Of a stretch of 64,000 nucleotides of DNA, positions 33,521-43,964 are shown in pieces. A program made the position numbers and the translations under genes. Under the pieces are notes generated by a model. It saw only the letters and a list, made by a program, of their open reading frames with translations. It searched no databases and was not told the origin of the DNA. Source of the DNA: Tricholoma matsutake (taxonomy: Eukaryota > Basidiomycota > Agaricomycetes > Agaricales > Tricholomataceae); NCBI GenBank assembly GCA_026075535.2, contig AP026538.1:6200001-6264000 (forward strand). Reading direction: 5' to 3'. Numbering within the stretch: the stretch's first letter is position 1; the number at the start of each line of letters is the position of its first letter.

Positions 33521-35586
33521 CTATGTCGAGCTATTCATGACATATGACATAGCATCCCTGTCTAGACTCATCACGCGGGCATACTCTAAAAAGAGTCTGT
33601 GAAATGTTCAGCATGTTACGGACATTGAGATTGGCGCGGATCTTACCTAAAGAGATATGCGGTGATGTCTTCCTTTCTCCAAAATGATTTGCTCCATGTT
33701 CGTCCAGCGGTCGCGATTTTTCGCGCAGTATCATCATTGGCACCTTCCCCATACATACCACCACGAAAAAAGGTCAGTAAATCGTATAAGTCGGAGTAGT
33801 CGACTTGTACTGGAACATAATGTACCCAAGGTTCTATACGGTCCAAGAACCTAACGAAAGAACATGCCCTTCATTGAGACTCGGAGTCGCCAGAAATGAA
33901 GACTACACACCACTCTGGGTATATAGTGGCCTTGAATATCAGTGAGTTTGATGTCATCAGGCGCTTGAATCGGCTGGACCATGCATTTCCATCCACCTGT
34001 CATGGATCACATCGTGGTCAGGCTTCGAGGGCAGACTAGACTTACATCGATCACATATTTGAAATTTCCAGCCTCCTCTGGGTTCTGGCGTTGCCTCCAT
34101 TCGAACATATGCAATAACTCGTCACAAAATAGAGGTGGGCACCCAATTGGCGCTCCAGCGAATGTGATATCCATCATTGCAGGATTAATTTTCTGGCGCC
34201 CTATCTCAACCCCCTCACCTACTCTTGCTTCTCTGGATCCAGACGGTATCAGAACTCTGACGGTACCATTCAAATTTCTCGAAAAATCGACCAGTCGTGC
34301 ACGCTGGGCATTCCTCCACCGTGTTTCAGGTGCATGCCACATGCCTGTGTTGCTTCCCCGCCACGACAGACTTTCGTCAAGTCTTCCCTCCCATGGGGGG
34401 TTGTCGCTCTGTGGAACAATATCATCAACCCACGAAAGTAACGTCGGAATCCGAATATCGTGGTGAAGCGTAGTTGGCGCATATGCAAATCGGGGGATCA
34501 TAACGCTCTGTGCGGTCGGCTCTGAATGACTCAGAAATTCGCCGTGAATTTCAAGGAGCTGAGGGTGGGTGCACGGGTCCATAGTTTTGTGATGATGATG
34601 AATGAATGTCTTTCTCGAAGAAAGGGTTGCGTTGCGTTTCGATTGACGAGCTGGAGAAGACGGGGCACATGCTGACGACCATTCTTCTATACGTTGATCA
34701 GGTACGATGTTGCTCAAATTGAGATCTAAACATATGACGTGAGATGGTCACTCGATAGCCACACCAAAAGGATAACTTGCAAGAGTGCTTGGACGCGGCT
34801 TTCAAAGCTAAACTCTTCGAATCAAAATCGGAGAACAAAGTAGGATTATCATGAGGTGAGACCACCGCACGAAAGGGTGGCAGGTGATGTTGAACATCTT
34901 GGAGCAAATCTAATATGTCTTCGGCCCCACGAAGCAGATTCTTGTCTTCCCAGTGGGAAGGATCAGAAACTGAAACATTCAGGAGTTTGATACTCTCCCC
35001 TTCATTTTTGCCCAAAGTGAAACTGTCGATATGACCCTCATGTTGAAGTTGAAGGCGATTCAGATCGACTGGATCCATACCCCAGAACGGTTCGAGATCA
35101 GACCATATTTGGTCATACTCGTCGGGTAATTGAACATTGTGTAACTCGGCATAGCGCCACCTGCACGTAGCAGTTAGCAACCAGTGGCCCAACAGTCCAG
35201 AACAGAGCTCACCATGCATCGAATCCTTTGGGAGGAGCCCTTCTGTAACGTCGGATATACTCACTCACAGCTTCTTCTAATGTTCGACTGGCACTACCTA
35301 ACTTGGCATGCCACCGAGCTTCGGCGCGATTGATGATATCAAATATTGGGTGCGGGGCATCGGGGTTGACTACCAGCATTCCATCCTCCCGATAAATATG
35401 CGAAGAATGAACATACGAATGATTCGTTAAAGGCGTCATGTCAGCAGGAGCCCACATTTGTCCATGATGGATCAATTTCCTCGTACAAACCCCATGTACG
35501 AGGCCGTGTCGAAGACCAATTACAACTAAACTTGTAAGAGCAAAAAGAAAAATAGCAAGTAAGTGGAGACCTCGAGCAGGTAGCAT
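33521..35586 (-). CDS. CAP10-domain glycosyltransferase (GT90)
   Basis: Type II membrane glycosyltransferase of the CAP10/GT90 family. In basidiomycete yeasts this family adds xylose to capsule and cell-surface glycans; some relatives act as protein O-glucosyltransferases. The start at 35586 places a signal anchor at [19 protein letters not shown] (about residues 7-25). The stem and middle include [20 protein letters not shown] (about 35220-35125) and [14 protein letters not shown]. The catalytic half has [20 protein letters not shown] (about 34375-34310) and SGRLVDFS-type strands. The C-terminal hallmark is [20 protein letters not shown] (about 33840-33785), then [13 protein letters not shown], and the last exon [18 protein letters not shown] ends at 33521. 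It lies just inside the right arm of the inverted repeat. Confidence 0.9.
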
Positions 35587-36415
35587 GGGAGAAGCCGCAG
35601 CAAGCTCAATCGAGCAAAATGTCTAGTGCGGACCTCACCGGGCGGACATTGTAAGGTAGTGAATATGGAACGTATAAAATCGAAACAAGGTTTACACCCC
35701 TCGCAGCAACATCATGTCAGATCCATTTGATGGCCCAGATCGCCACGTAGCAGGATCATCTTTGTCGGGAAGCAGATAAGTAAAGTGTAGTATGCATGTA
35801 GAAGTCTGACATAGACTCTGATTTTTCAAGGCTTCTCGTTCGCACGGATTCATCGTGGATGGCGGTGGAGAAGGACGATGCTACTTCCCAATTATCTGGG
35901 TGGACTCCATGATGTCTTCGTGAAGAAACTGTTTATCGAACTTAATCAGGACAGTATGAAATTTGATCATCACTTTGGTCACTGAGTACTTCAGAGAGTT
36001 CGCTTACGCAGATGACACAGTAATGGTGATCGTGGCGGTTCAGAAGAACGCGTTGTTTACTGTTCACAGTATGGCATGCCCAATCAACTCCGCAGGTACC
36101 GATGAATTTGGATTTCCGCTCGGGCGCTGTTTTTCGTGTAACATCCATACATATTGCGGTGATAGAGGTTTCCCGTCGGGGATCGATGCTTATGGGTGAG
36201 ATGCAAGTATCATAACGTTTTCTGCATTGGAGCTCAACAGAGGAGTAAACGGGCCACTCTTGTGTCGTACCTTGCCGTTTACAGAAGGTTTTCCGTTTTT
36301 AGTGGTCACTGGTCAGGCTTCTGGTGCTCTCGCAAGGAAATATTTGTTACTCGCCGCTTAGCTTTGACAGATTACTCTGATTGAGCAGGAGCGCCCGTCA
36401 CCGTTAACGCAGTGT
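35587..36415. other. Intergenic sequence with a possible truncated small gene
   Basis: A TATA-like TATAAAA near 35668 precedes an ATG at 35715 that opens a 21-codon frame (MSDPFDGPDRHVAG) divergent from the glycosyltransferase. A spliceable second segment after CAAG at about 35830 gives only a short continuation. This could be a truncated gene start or chance. A longer plus-strand frame at 35963-36199 has no family features. Confidence 0.3.
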
Positions 36416-38149
36416 TGTTGTACTAAACGGGCAAGAAATCACCGGTACCATGAAGGCGGAAGTGCACGAAAATTGATTCAGGCCAGTCATCGGACATCAG
36501 GCGTCCTCGTCAATGTAGTGGACGAATCCAAGGCATCCACGTCCTTAACCAGTCCGCAGAGGGCCCAACTCATGTATAGCCCCCAGAACATTACCCATAG
36601 GCTTCCCCCGCTACGATGCTAGTCCCGAAAGACCAACCATGTGTGTTGGCCCGACTCCTGCTCCGGGGAGGTCCTCACAGACATTACAACTACGAGGTTC
36701 CCATCCACCCTGCTCTAGCATATCCGTCATTCAGCACTGTCCTGCCAATGTAGGCTGCTGACTACCATAGTAATGGTATTACTTCCCTCCGGGTAGCCGT
36801 GCTGTCCGATCGATCCTCTCCGCGAGGCGCAAGAGGTAAGCTCGACATACCTGAATCAAATTACGATCCTCGCTTCGTCTTGTGTGTACCATTGGTCGCA
36901 AGAGGTTCCGCGCGATCAGTGATCAGCCTTGTCATTCTCACCAGTGAAGTGGTTCACGCCCACCCAAGTTCCATCACAGCAGGAGTCATGTCAAACCAGA
37001 GAGGATTCTTAACACCGATAGTCCATCATATAATACCAATCACAACTGTACTCGAGAACGAATCTCTATTGCAACAAGGCTCTCCGTGAGGGAGCCTCTT
37101 TTCCCGAAGGAGTCACAATTTCAGAAGTAAAGTGGTGTGACGGGCGTATCAGGAGATCCTTGGTAGACAGACCACTCGAAGCAATGGAAGCAAAGGAGTG
37201 AGGAAAGCACAGCGCCTGGGTCATCAATCTGACCAGTGCACCGATCCACAAAATGGAACAATTATGGAGACAAACCAAGGCGTAGAAGATCAAAACGAAG
37301 ACGCAGATAAGGCTGCAAGGTATGGGTCTTCGCTTTCAAGAGTAGAACAGGTAGCTCTCCTCCTTAAAGAGGAACCTGGATGGCACTGAGAAGCATCGAA
37401 CCACTACAGTTCGCCAGCAAACAGAGCGTCGAGATATAAGACATAGGGTGAGAGTCGAGTTACTAACGCACAGCAGAGCAATCGCAGTCAGCCTTCCTGT
37501 TTAGAAGGACACGAGGTTGGGGGCATGCGAAGACGTCCAGGACAAGAGAATGAACCATGATGAACCCGACCAAGAGACGTTTTCCACTGAAGGAGGGACA
37601 CAACAGATCAGCACACGCCCGTGTCACAGTGTGACCAACGCCGTGCCATAGCGTTCCCTCTATAAAGTTCCTAACAACCAATGAATCCACGAAAGCTTTC
37701 CTGTAGTCCCATTGAATGTTCATAGCCTGATACTACCCCAGAATCCCCAGCACTTATCGACCGCGAAGCCATGTGAATTTCGATGCGTCCGCCAACGCTT
37801 CTGGACTCCTCCCGCAACCCCTCTGCTGCCTGCCCCTTCACGAAACCAGCACAAAGGGATTACAGTAGCCCATGGCGATCGCAACTCTACGGAAAGGTCA
37901 CCAGGTTTTGAGGTTCCCACCCCGCACCTATATGCAGTAGGGAGCCTCATAGAAAGAGTTGAGATGACCCAGGCCAAAGACATCTTGTATGGAAGGCTTA
38001 TATCCATGACAGACAGGAGGGTGCTGCAGATCCATAAACGCTGTGTCACTGGACAATGTCATAGTATTCCGGAGTTTATCGTACGTCCCAACAACTGGCA
38101 CGTATTCCGACATCAACCAGAATGAAAGCATGCATTGGAAACGCCCTAA
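36416..38149 (+). repeat. Right arm of a long inverted repeat
   Basis: Inverted copy of 25481-27460. It begins TGTTGTACTAAACGGGC at 36416 and ends GGAAACGCCCTAA at 38149. The longest shared frame (36799-37089) encodes LSDRSSPRGARGKLDIPESN and HIIPITTVLENESLLQQ. Several stops and frame changes break coding in both copies, and some breaks are common to both. The TG start could suggest an LTR-type end, but no matching CA end or target duplication was found. It is 246 bp shorter than the left arm. Confidence 0.88.
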
Positions 38150-38733
38150 GATTAGTAAATGCCAAATGCCAAAAGCAAACGTTTCCTTAGCATTGTAGAC
38201 GACGAGTATACGTATTCAAGAGGTGCCAGTGTGGGGCAGTGAGGAAAGCAGTCAGTGACATGGTTCGAGTGCCAAGGTCAAGTTGAAACAAGAGCACTCG
38301 CACAACAACGTCACCACGGCAGTGTGGATTGCCCGAAACAGAACTGATACGGGCCTTGCCAGTCACTTGCCTGACATGCAGGTTCTTGCAGTCAGTGGTC
38401 ATCGATAAGTACAGCCGAGTCAGGCACTAATGCACATGGTCACTTGATTAAAAATGTCAACATGGATGAAGTCCGACCACGATGTCTGTGAACCATAAAC
38501 CGAGCGAAGTCGACAGAAGAAATTTGGGCCAGAAGCGAAGAGACAACACAACTAGAGACAATGGCTGTGACCCGACACTGCCGCACGCAAAATGATAATT
38601 GACTCCGTCCGGCACTCTCCCGCGCCGCCGCACATTTCAACTTCGTTCTAGATCAACCTCTCTTACTCCCTCGACCTCGACACTAAGTATACTACTCTAA
38701 TCTATTGGCCATCCTTTGGCTCTTGCGAATCCG
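38150..38733. promoter_or_regulatory. Upstream region of the GNA1-like gene
   Basis: Non-coding sequence between the right repeat arm and the acetyltransferase start. The last 80 bases are pyrimidine-rich (TCTCTTACTCCCTCGACC), typical of fungal core promoters. No other feature is seen. Confidence 0.35.
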
Positions 38734-39450
38734 ATGTCGCCCTTTACGCCAGATAGCGACCTAGACCTCCTTTTCTCCTCTGACTTCATCTCGCAGGAGG
38801 TCAAGAGCCAGTTGCATCCTGACGTCCACGTACGTTGTATATCATATTACATTACGCTGGTGCTCATAAGAAATTAGATGCGCCCGCTGGCTTCGACGGA
38901 TTACAGACGTGGTCACCTTTCAGTTCTTTCCACCTTAACCAGCGCTGAAGATCCGGGTGAGGCAGCTTGGGTCGCACATTTCGAGTCTCTGCGCTCCCTA
39001 CCACGAACATATTACACGCTTGTCATTGTTGACAAGACGACGGACATGATCGTTGGGGTGGGAACCGTGTTTATGGAGCGTAAATTCCAGAGGGGACTAA
39101 GCAGTGCTGGCCATATCGAAGACATTGTTGTTGATGAGAAGCAGCAGGGAAAGAAGCTTGGGCTCAGGATAATCCAGGCGCTCGTTTATATCAGTGAGAA
39201 CAGTGGCGCATACAAGACAATTTTGAACTGTGCAAATAAGAATATTCGTGAGTCTTTTGTTTGCACCCTGGCGCCGTGTGCTTATTTGACATGGCCAGCT
39301 TTCTATCAAAAATGCGGGTTCGAAACGAAGGAGTGTGAAATGGTGCGTTATGGCCCCTATTATTCTGCCCAACTGCTATACCTCTTCATCTTCAGGCGAA
39401 ATATGCCCCGCGAAGATCCCATGAGCCGAGGCTATGAGCTACATAGATGA
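38734..39450 (+). CDS. GNA1: Glucosamine-6-phosphate N-acetyltransferase
   Basis: GNAT-fold enzyme that transfers acetyl from acetyl-CoA to glucosamine-6-phosphate, a step toward UDP-GlcNAc and chitin. Exon 1 starts at 38734 (MSPFTPDSDLDLLFSSDFIS). After an intron ending in TTAG, exon 2 reads MRPLASTDYRRGHLSVLSTL. GNAT motifs follow: YYTLVIVDKTTDMIVGVGTV (about 39010-39065), AGHIEDIVVDEKQQGKKLGL (about 39110-39165; the QQGKKLG loop binds CoA pyrophosphate) and YKTILNCANKNI. An intron then joins NI to PFYQKCGFETKECEM, and a further intron (GTGCGT...TTCAG) joins EM to AKYAPREDPMSRGYELHR. Without these introns the tail does not fit the family. Stop at 39448-39450. Confidence 0.92.
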
Positions 39451-39533
39451 TTGTATGGACTTTTAGTATTGCGAGATGACTGCATGGACTCGTTTCATTG
39501 AATACTAGTTTTTGTAGGGTTGGTTACTAGACT

Positions 39534-39942
39534 TTAATATATACCCTTGAGCACCCTGATCTGAGCAGCGAAGAAATACGTTCCATCCGAATTCAGCCCC
39601 GAACAACTCGCATAAAATCGGAAGGAAGCATTTCATGCAGTTATGAACGATGGATTGCCAGCGATTCGCTATTAGCTATAGGGCGCAAGCAATCAAACAG
39701 CGCGTTTTCACTTACCTGAAAGAGGCAGGCAAAATCACGAGATGATCTCCTGAATAGTCAGAGCGAGAGATGACTGACATAGAACGCCTCCTATCGATTA
39801 AACGATTACCCACACGTCCCGGATGCAGCCAAGTCACTGGAACGGTGACACGAGGTAGCACAATGATTCCGACTTCTTCAACTTGAACCGGCAAGATTTG
39901 GGCAAGATGTATTTCTTCCGCTTCCGTCCCGTGTAGTCTCAC
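39534..39942 (-). CDS. Small unidentified two-exon gene
   Basis: A minus-strand frame (VGIIVLPRVTVPVTWLHPGR, about 39880-39820, to VILPASF) ends at a perfect donor, GTAAGT at 39715. A second exon after the acceptor at 39607 encodes SGLNSDGTYFFAAQIRVLKG and stops at 39534-39536. Joining them keeps one frame across a 109-nt intron. No ATG lies in the first exon, so at least one upstream exon is missing. It should start close to the MIF gene, within about 80 bp on the opposite strand. I do not recognise the protein. Its 3' end converges with the GNA1-like gene, 84 bp away. Confidence 0.4.
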
Positions 39943-40025
39943 TTTTTTATAACTCGTGATTGAGAAGCGTTTATAACGGCTAGTGAACGGCCTGACATGA
40001 GATTCATATTTTATATCCCCCCAGA

Positions 40026-40700
40026 ATGCCTACGCTTCAGCTTACTACCAACGTCAAGGTAGGTGTTCTCAAAGCAAAAATTGAGCTCTGTCACCCGCCT
40101 TTCAACTCTTTGATTCTGATGCTGATTGCCTTGTCTAAGATACCTGACTTGAAAGCATTTACGCTGGAGTTCTCCAAGGTTCACAATCTAATCTGCTGTC
40201 AGTCGATTCATGAATTGAAAGCCAAGTAGTTCGGTGCAGAGATTCTCGGGAAGCCGGAGATGTACATCTCAATCATTATTCAATACAACGAGTTCCAGAC
40301 CTTCAGTGGTACATTCGACCCTACGTTCTCGTTGACCATCGTACGTACTAGTATCTCCTTGTTTGATCAGATATGACTTATGGGATGAACACAGACCAGC
40401 TTAGATAACTTGAACCCCGAGGCCAACGAAAGATATTCCAAAGCCATTTTCGACTTCTTCCGTTCAAAATTAGGAATTCAAGGTGATCGTGGATACGTGT
40501 TCGTCATGTCTCTTCCGGATCGTTTGCAAAGGACTGATCTATTGCTTACTCTATTCAGGACTTTCATTGATCCCGGCCGGAGCTTCATGGGGTGAGCCCT
40601 ACTAATCGAATCTGGGCTCTACAATTTGAGATTGAGCGATATTCATTCTAGATACAATGGAGTAACATTCGGGACTATATTCGCAAATGTCCCAAAGTAA
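40026..40700 (+). CDS. MIF-family tautomerase
   Basis: Member of the macrophage migration inhibitory factor superfamily, small trimeric tautomerases. MPTLQLTTNVK places the catalytic Pro directly after the initiator Met. Splicing gives IPDLKAFTLEFSK, then FGAEILGKPEMYISIIIQYN, FSGTFDPTFSLTI, TSLDNLNPEANERYSKAIFD and FFRSKLGIQGDRGYV. A donor after GGATACGT joins to TFIDPGRSFMG, and a last intron joins to YNGVTFGTIFANVPK. The total of about 125-130 residues is close to the usual 115-120, and six exons are needed. No signal peptide. Fungal members are patchily distributed and their role is poorly known; in animals the family has keto-enol tautomerase and signalling activity. Confidence 0.88.
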
Positions 40701-41682
40701 GGAGTACACGACCTTGTTTCTCATCATGAAAATCGAATCGGCGTTTAGCCGTTCTTGAGGGCGTTGCTGGAACTTTTAGTACCTGTGCGCTTGTTGTATA
40801 CTCGCTGATGGAGATATCATGATGAAAGAAAAGAAGCAAGACATGTTATGCGTCCATCTCCTGCGAGATTCGCATCCCTGACAGGAGGATTGGGAGGATA
40901 TCGAAGGGTTGTCCAACTCACCATCAGCATATTACAGTGTGATCAAATCTGAGCATTGAGCTAAGTCGAAAGCCCGACATTCGACACTGGGCCAACATTG
41001 GAAGTTGGTGAATGCAGTGTAGGGAGAACCTGGGGAGAACCTGGGTAGAATAATATGATTGCGAAAGACGGAGTTCCAAGAGGGCTGGACGAGCAGCAGG
41101 CCGTCCGTAATTGTGCGTGATAAATGAGAAAAGCGCTTGAGTTTGGGAGTTGTATGGAGTGATTTCGAGCCTAAGTGAGAACTAGGCTCTACTTTCGGGA
41201 CCGCTGTCTCCTCTTACCCTTCACTTTCGATCCATACATGAATCTGACTTTCAAATCGTGGCTCTATGGTGCACCGATTGTCTCCTAGAAATTCAGACGT
41301 GTGGAGGGGCCCGGAGTGGGTTGTATGAGATAGGTGAAGACAATATTACAGCGTTGAGGTTAATGTTGGCAAGTCATCGTTCCTAAGGCAAGCGCGGATT
41401 CAGGTGGCTGTGCATGATTGCGGCACGTTCCGAAAGTTTCCCATAACTCATATACTCACAACGTCTACGCCATCTGACAAAACCCATCAAGGTGAGCACA
41501 AATTTCTGACTGGAGACGTTTCGAGAAACAAGGAGCGGATTATGGAGATCTTTGGCTTCGTGGAGGTGTAAACCACATTAGTTATGGATGATATTTGGGC
41601 TGGATGGTCTTGAGACGCTTTGGATGTGACTCTACGCTAAAGGATTTCTTGCTGACTCTTTGTCACCTCGGATGTTTAACAG
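40701..41682. other. Intergenic sequence
   Basis: About 980 bp between the MIF gene and RPL24. It includes a short duplicated motif, GGGAGAACCTGG and GGGGAGAACCTGGG, near 41021-41048. No gene is seen. The last 100 bases should hold the RPL24 promoter. Confidence 0.45.
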
Positions 41683-42312
41683 ATGGTACGTTATACCTCG
41701 CTTCTCAGCCCGTCAGACTTACCTGAATTATTTCTGAGTTTAGAAGATCGAACTTGATTCGTTTTCCGGGTACAAAATTTACCCCAGCAAGGGAAAACTT
41801 TTCGTCCGGGGGGATAGCAAGGTGCGAGCTCGTTTCCATGATTTTCGCAGGCGCTTTTGACTCAGTTTCTGCGTAAATAATCCAGGTCTTCCGCTTCGCT
41901 TCCTCTAAGAACGCATCTCTGTTCCTGCAACGGAAAAACCCGCGCAAAATTGCATGGACACAAGTCTTCCGCCGGATGCACAAGAAGGGTATTACAGAGG
42001 AGGTCGCCAAGAAACGCTCTCGCCGAACAGTGAAGCACCAGCGTGGAATCGTTGGTGCCGACCTCGCTACCATTGCCGCTAAGCGGAATCAGACTGCTGC
42101 CGTTCGTCAGCAACAGCGGTTGGCTGCCATCACGAAAGCTAAGTCGGAGAAGAAAGAGAAGGAGGTTAAGAAGGCCAAGGTCAGCTGCATCGTTGCTATG
42201 CTCTCAGTAGATTGGGTTCAGACTGTTTCAATAGCCGGTCACACGTGCAAACATTCCTTCCGGCCCCAAGGTATCAAAGCAGCAGATGAAAGGTGGCAAG
42301 GGTGGGCGATGA
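41683..42312 (+). CDS. RPL24: 60S ribosomal protein L24 (eL24)
   Basis: Component of the large cytosolic ribosomal subunit. The first exon contributes only the ATG at 41683-41685. Intron 41686-41743 (GTACGT...TTTAG) joins it to KIELDSFSGYKIYPSKGKLF. A second intron after GDSK ends before VFRFASSKNASLFLQRKNPR. The exon KIAWTQVFRRMHKKGITEEV continues through RRTVKHQRGIVGADL to KKEKEVKKAK. The last intron (GTCAGC...TTTCAATAG) joins to PVTRANIPSGPKVSKQQMKG, ending GGKGGR at 42312. The length of about 140 residues is normal. The zinc-binding Cys residues of archaeal L24e are absent, as usual in fungi. Confidence 0.95.
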
Positions 42313-42883
42313 GTTGCTTAGATTGGGATTATGTTTGTATGACCTATGCGCACTGTGCACCACGAACAAAAAATCATATGGACGTCGTTCAACATTCAGT
42401 TACGATCATCCATGTCTCTAAACGACTAGACAGTGTGATGCGGTTTCTCGTCTTGTGTTGCGACGCTTATTACGGACATTCTTAGTCCCGCCAACTTTAT
42501 CTCTTTTCGGCGCAATCCTCCACAGTTGGAGAGTCAGATGTCGGCACTCTGACTAAGCAAACTATCACTGAAGTGTTTATCTGAAGTTGTGTTCTGCATT
42601 TTGCGATACATGGAAGAGGCGGTCCTTGCTATGTCTCTGGTGAGCCCATTTCCTTTCTAGCAATTGTATCTTCTGCGCGAAATGTTTGGATACACAATTC
42701 AGTTCCAAAAGTGTTCTGTGTGGTACCGATCTTCTCGCAAAATCCACGCCCGCCTGACGAGCCACCAAATATTTCGGTGATTTGTAGGTTGAACAACCTC
42801 TCCTTCGTCGAGAATGCAGGAATTTTTTTTGGCCATGAGAGCGCTACTAATTGTTCTACAATTATTGTGACGAGCATCACTTG
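42313..42883. other. Convergent intergenic sequence
   Basis: 3' flanks of RPL24 and of the minus-strand v-SNARE gene. No gene, RNA or repeat is recognised. Confidence 0.45.
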
Positions 42884-43529
42884 TCAATGTTTTTTTACGG
42901 CTTGGACAACTGATATGATAATAAGAGTCAATACGACTGCTATGGCAATGCCAATGATGATCCGCATCTGTGTATTCGATATCTTTAGGAAAACAAACGA
43001 AGATTAAGATAGAAACGCGCCTTCATATCTTGCCACCTTCATAGGTAACAAGAAGTCAAGGATGCTATCAGTAGACGAAGGTAGATACATACCACATATT
43101 CTAGAAAAAAGGTAAGTTGGAGCCGTCGAGACAGGAGAATAGGGTTTAAAACTTGCCTTGCGAACTCGATCTGCGCTGCGACGAAATGCTTGGGATGTCA
43201 CCGCAAGACTCTCTAGGGAGGGAGACAGAGGTGATGACGTAAGCACGATGCGCATTTGGCGTACGAACCTGTCCTAGCTTCCAAAGAAGCCAACTGCTCT
43301 TGCCGTTCCGTGACCTTAGTAATGTTCTCCCTCATCAGTTCGACAGTGTCATTGATCTGTGCCTGCACAGAAGCCACTCTCGGACTGCGAGACGGTCCTT
43401 GACTAGTAGACCCTGGACGATTCCAGGGCGTTGACAGATTACTCGGGGGTAAATGGGGATCATAAGGTTCAGGCCTGGTACAGAGGAGTGAGTACTAGGA
43501 TTAAGGGGCACTGGGAAGGCGACAAACAT
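42884..43529 (-). CDS. Synaptobrevin/VAMP-like v-SNARE
   Basis: R-SNARE on secretory vesicles that pairs with plasma-membrane SNAREs for exocytosis, as Snc1/2 in yeast. The SNARE helix is readable as QAQINDTVELMRENITKVTE (about 43370-43315), then QLASLEART, and after an intron ESLAVTSQAFRRSADRVRK. Here the central R sits in the VTERQ zero-layer position. Small exons give MWWQDMKARF, and a C-terminal membrane anchor (MRIIIGIAIAVVLTLIIISV) ends VQAVKKH at 42884. The N-terminal part is PEPYDPHLPPSNLS. The best start model splits the ATG: AT at 43529-43528, intron 43475-43527 (GTTTGT...CCAG), then G at 43474, giving MPEPYDP. The unspliced ATG frame leads only to a stop. Confidence 0.88.
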
Positions 43530-43964
43530 GGCGGGGGCTCAAATGGTAGGAGATGGTAGGAACTATAAATTAGTTTCCAATTCTCCCTTGTATAAGTCCC
43601 AGGAACGGCTGTGCGCGTTTCATCTCACGGGATACATAACGACCAGAAACGAACCAGAAACGGAGACAGCGGGATCTGATGAAGATACAGTTAGCCAGTC
43701 AAGCTGGCAGTAGGAGGATCGACACAAACCGTATGATGAACAACCGAAAGAGTCTCACCCACATATGATCACATGACTATGCTATCTCACTAATACAAGA
43801 CCGGCTTGCGAGGCTAAAGTATACGGGTCTCTTGCCCTGAACCGGGAACATATATTTGTGTGGTTCTGTCCTCGCTCAACGGGCGCTTAGTAGTCGGAGT
43901 CGCCCATTTTTTTTGCGCTTCCCGCCACTGGCATGGCACCTTTGCTTGGTGACGGAAAAGGTCG
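43530..43964. other. Intergenic sequence, promoter side of the v-SNARE gene
   Basis: A short tandem motif, GGTAGGAGAT/GGTAGGAAC, occurs near 43546-43562, and ACCAGAAACGAACCAGAAACG near 43640. No gene is seen. The v-SNARE promoter should lie at the left end. Confidence 0.35.

Noticed and set aside
35963..36199. FAYADD motif suggesting a LINE reverse transcriptase
   Set aside because: No other RT blocks occur in the same frame on either side, so the four-residue match is probably chance.
36416..38149. Arms interpreted as LTRs of one retrotransposon
   Set aside because: They are inverted rather than direct, the interior carries host genes, and no TG...CA pair with a target duplication was found.
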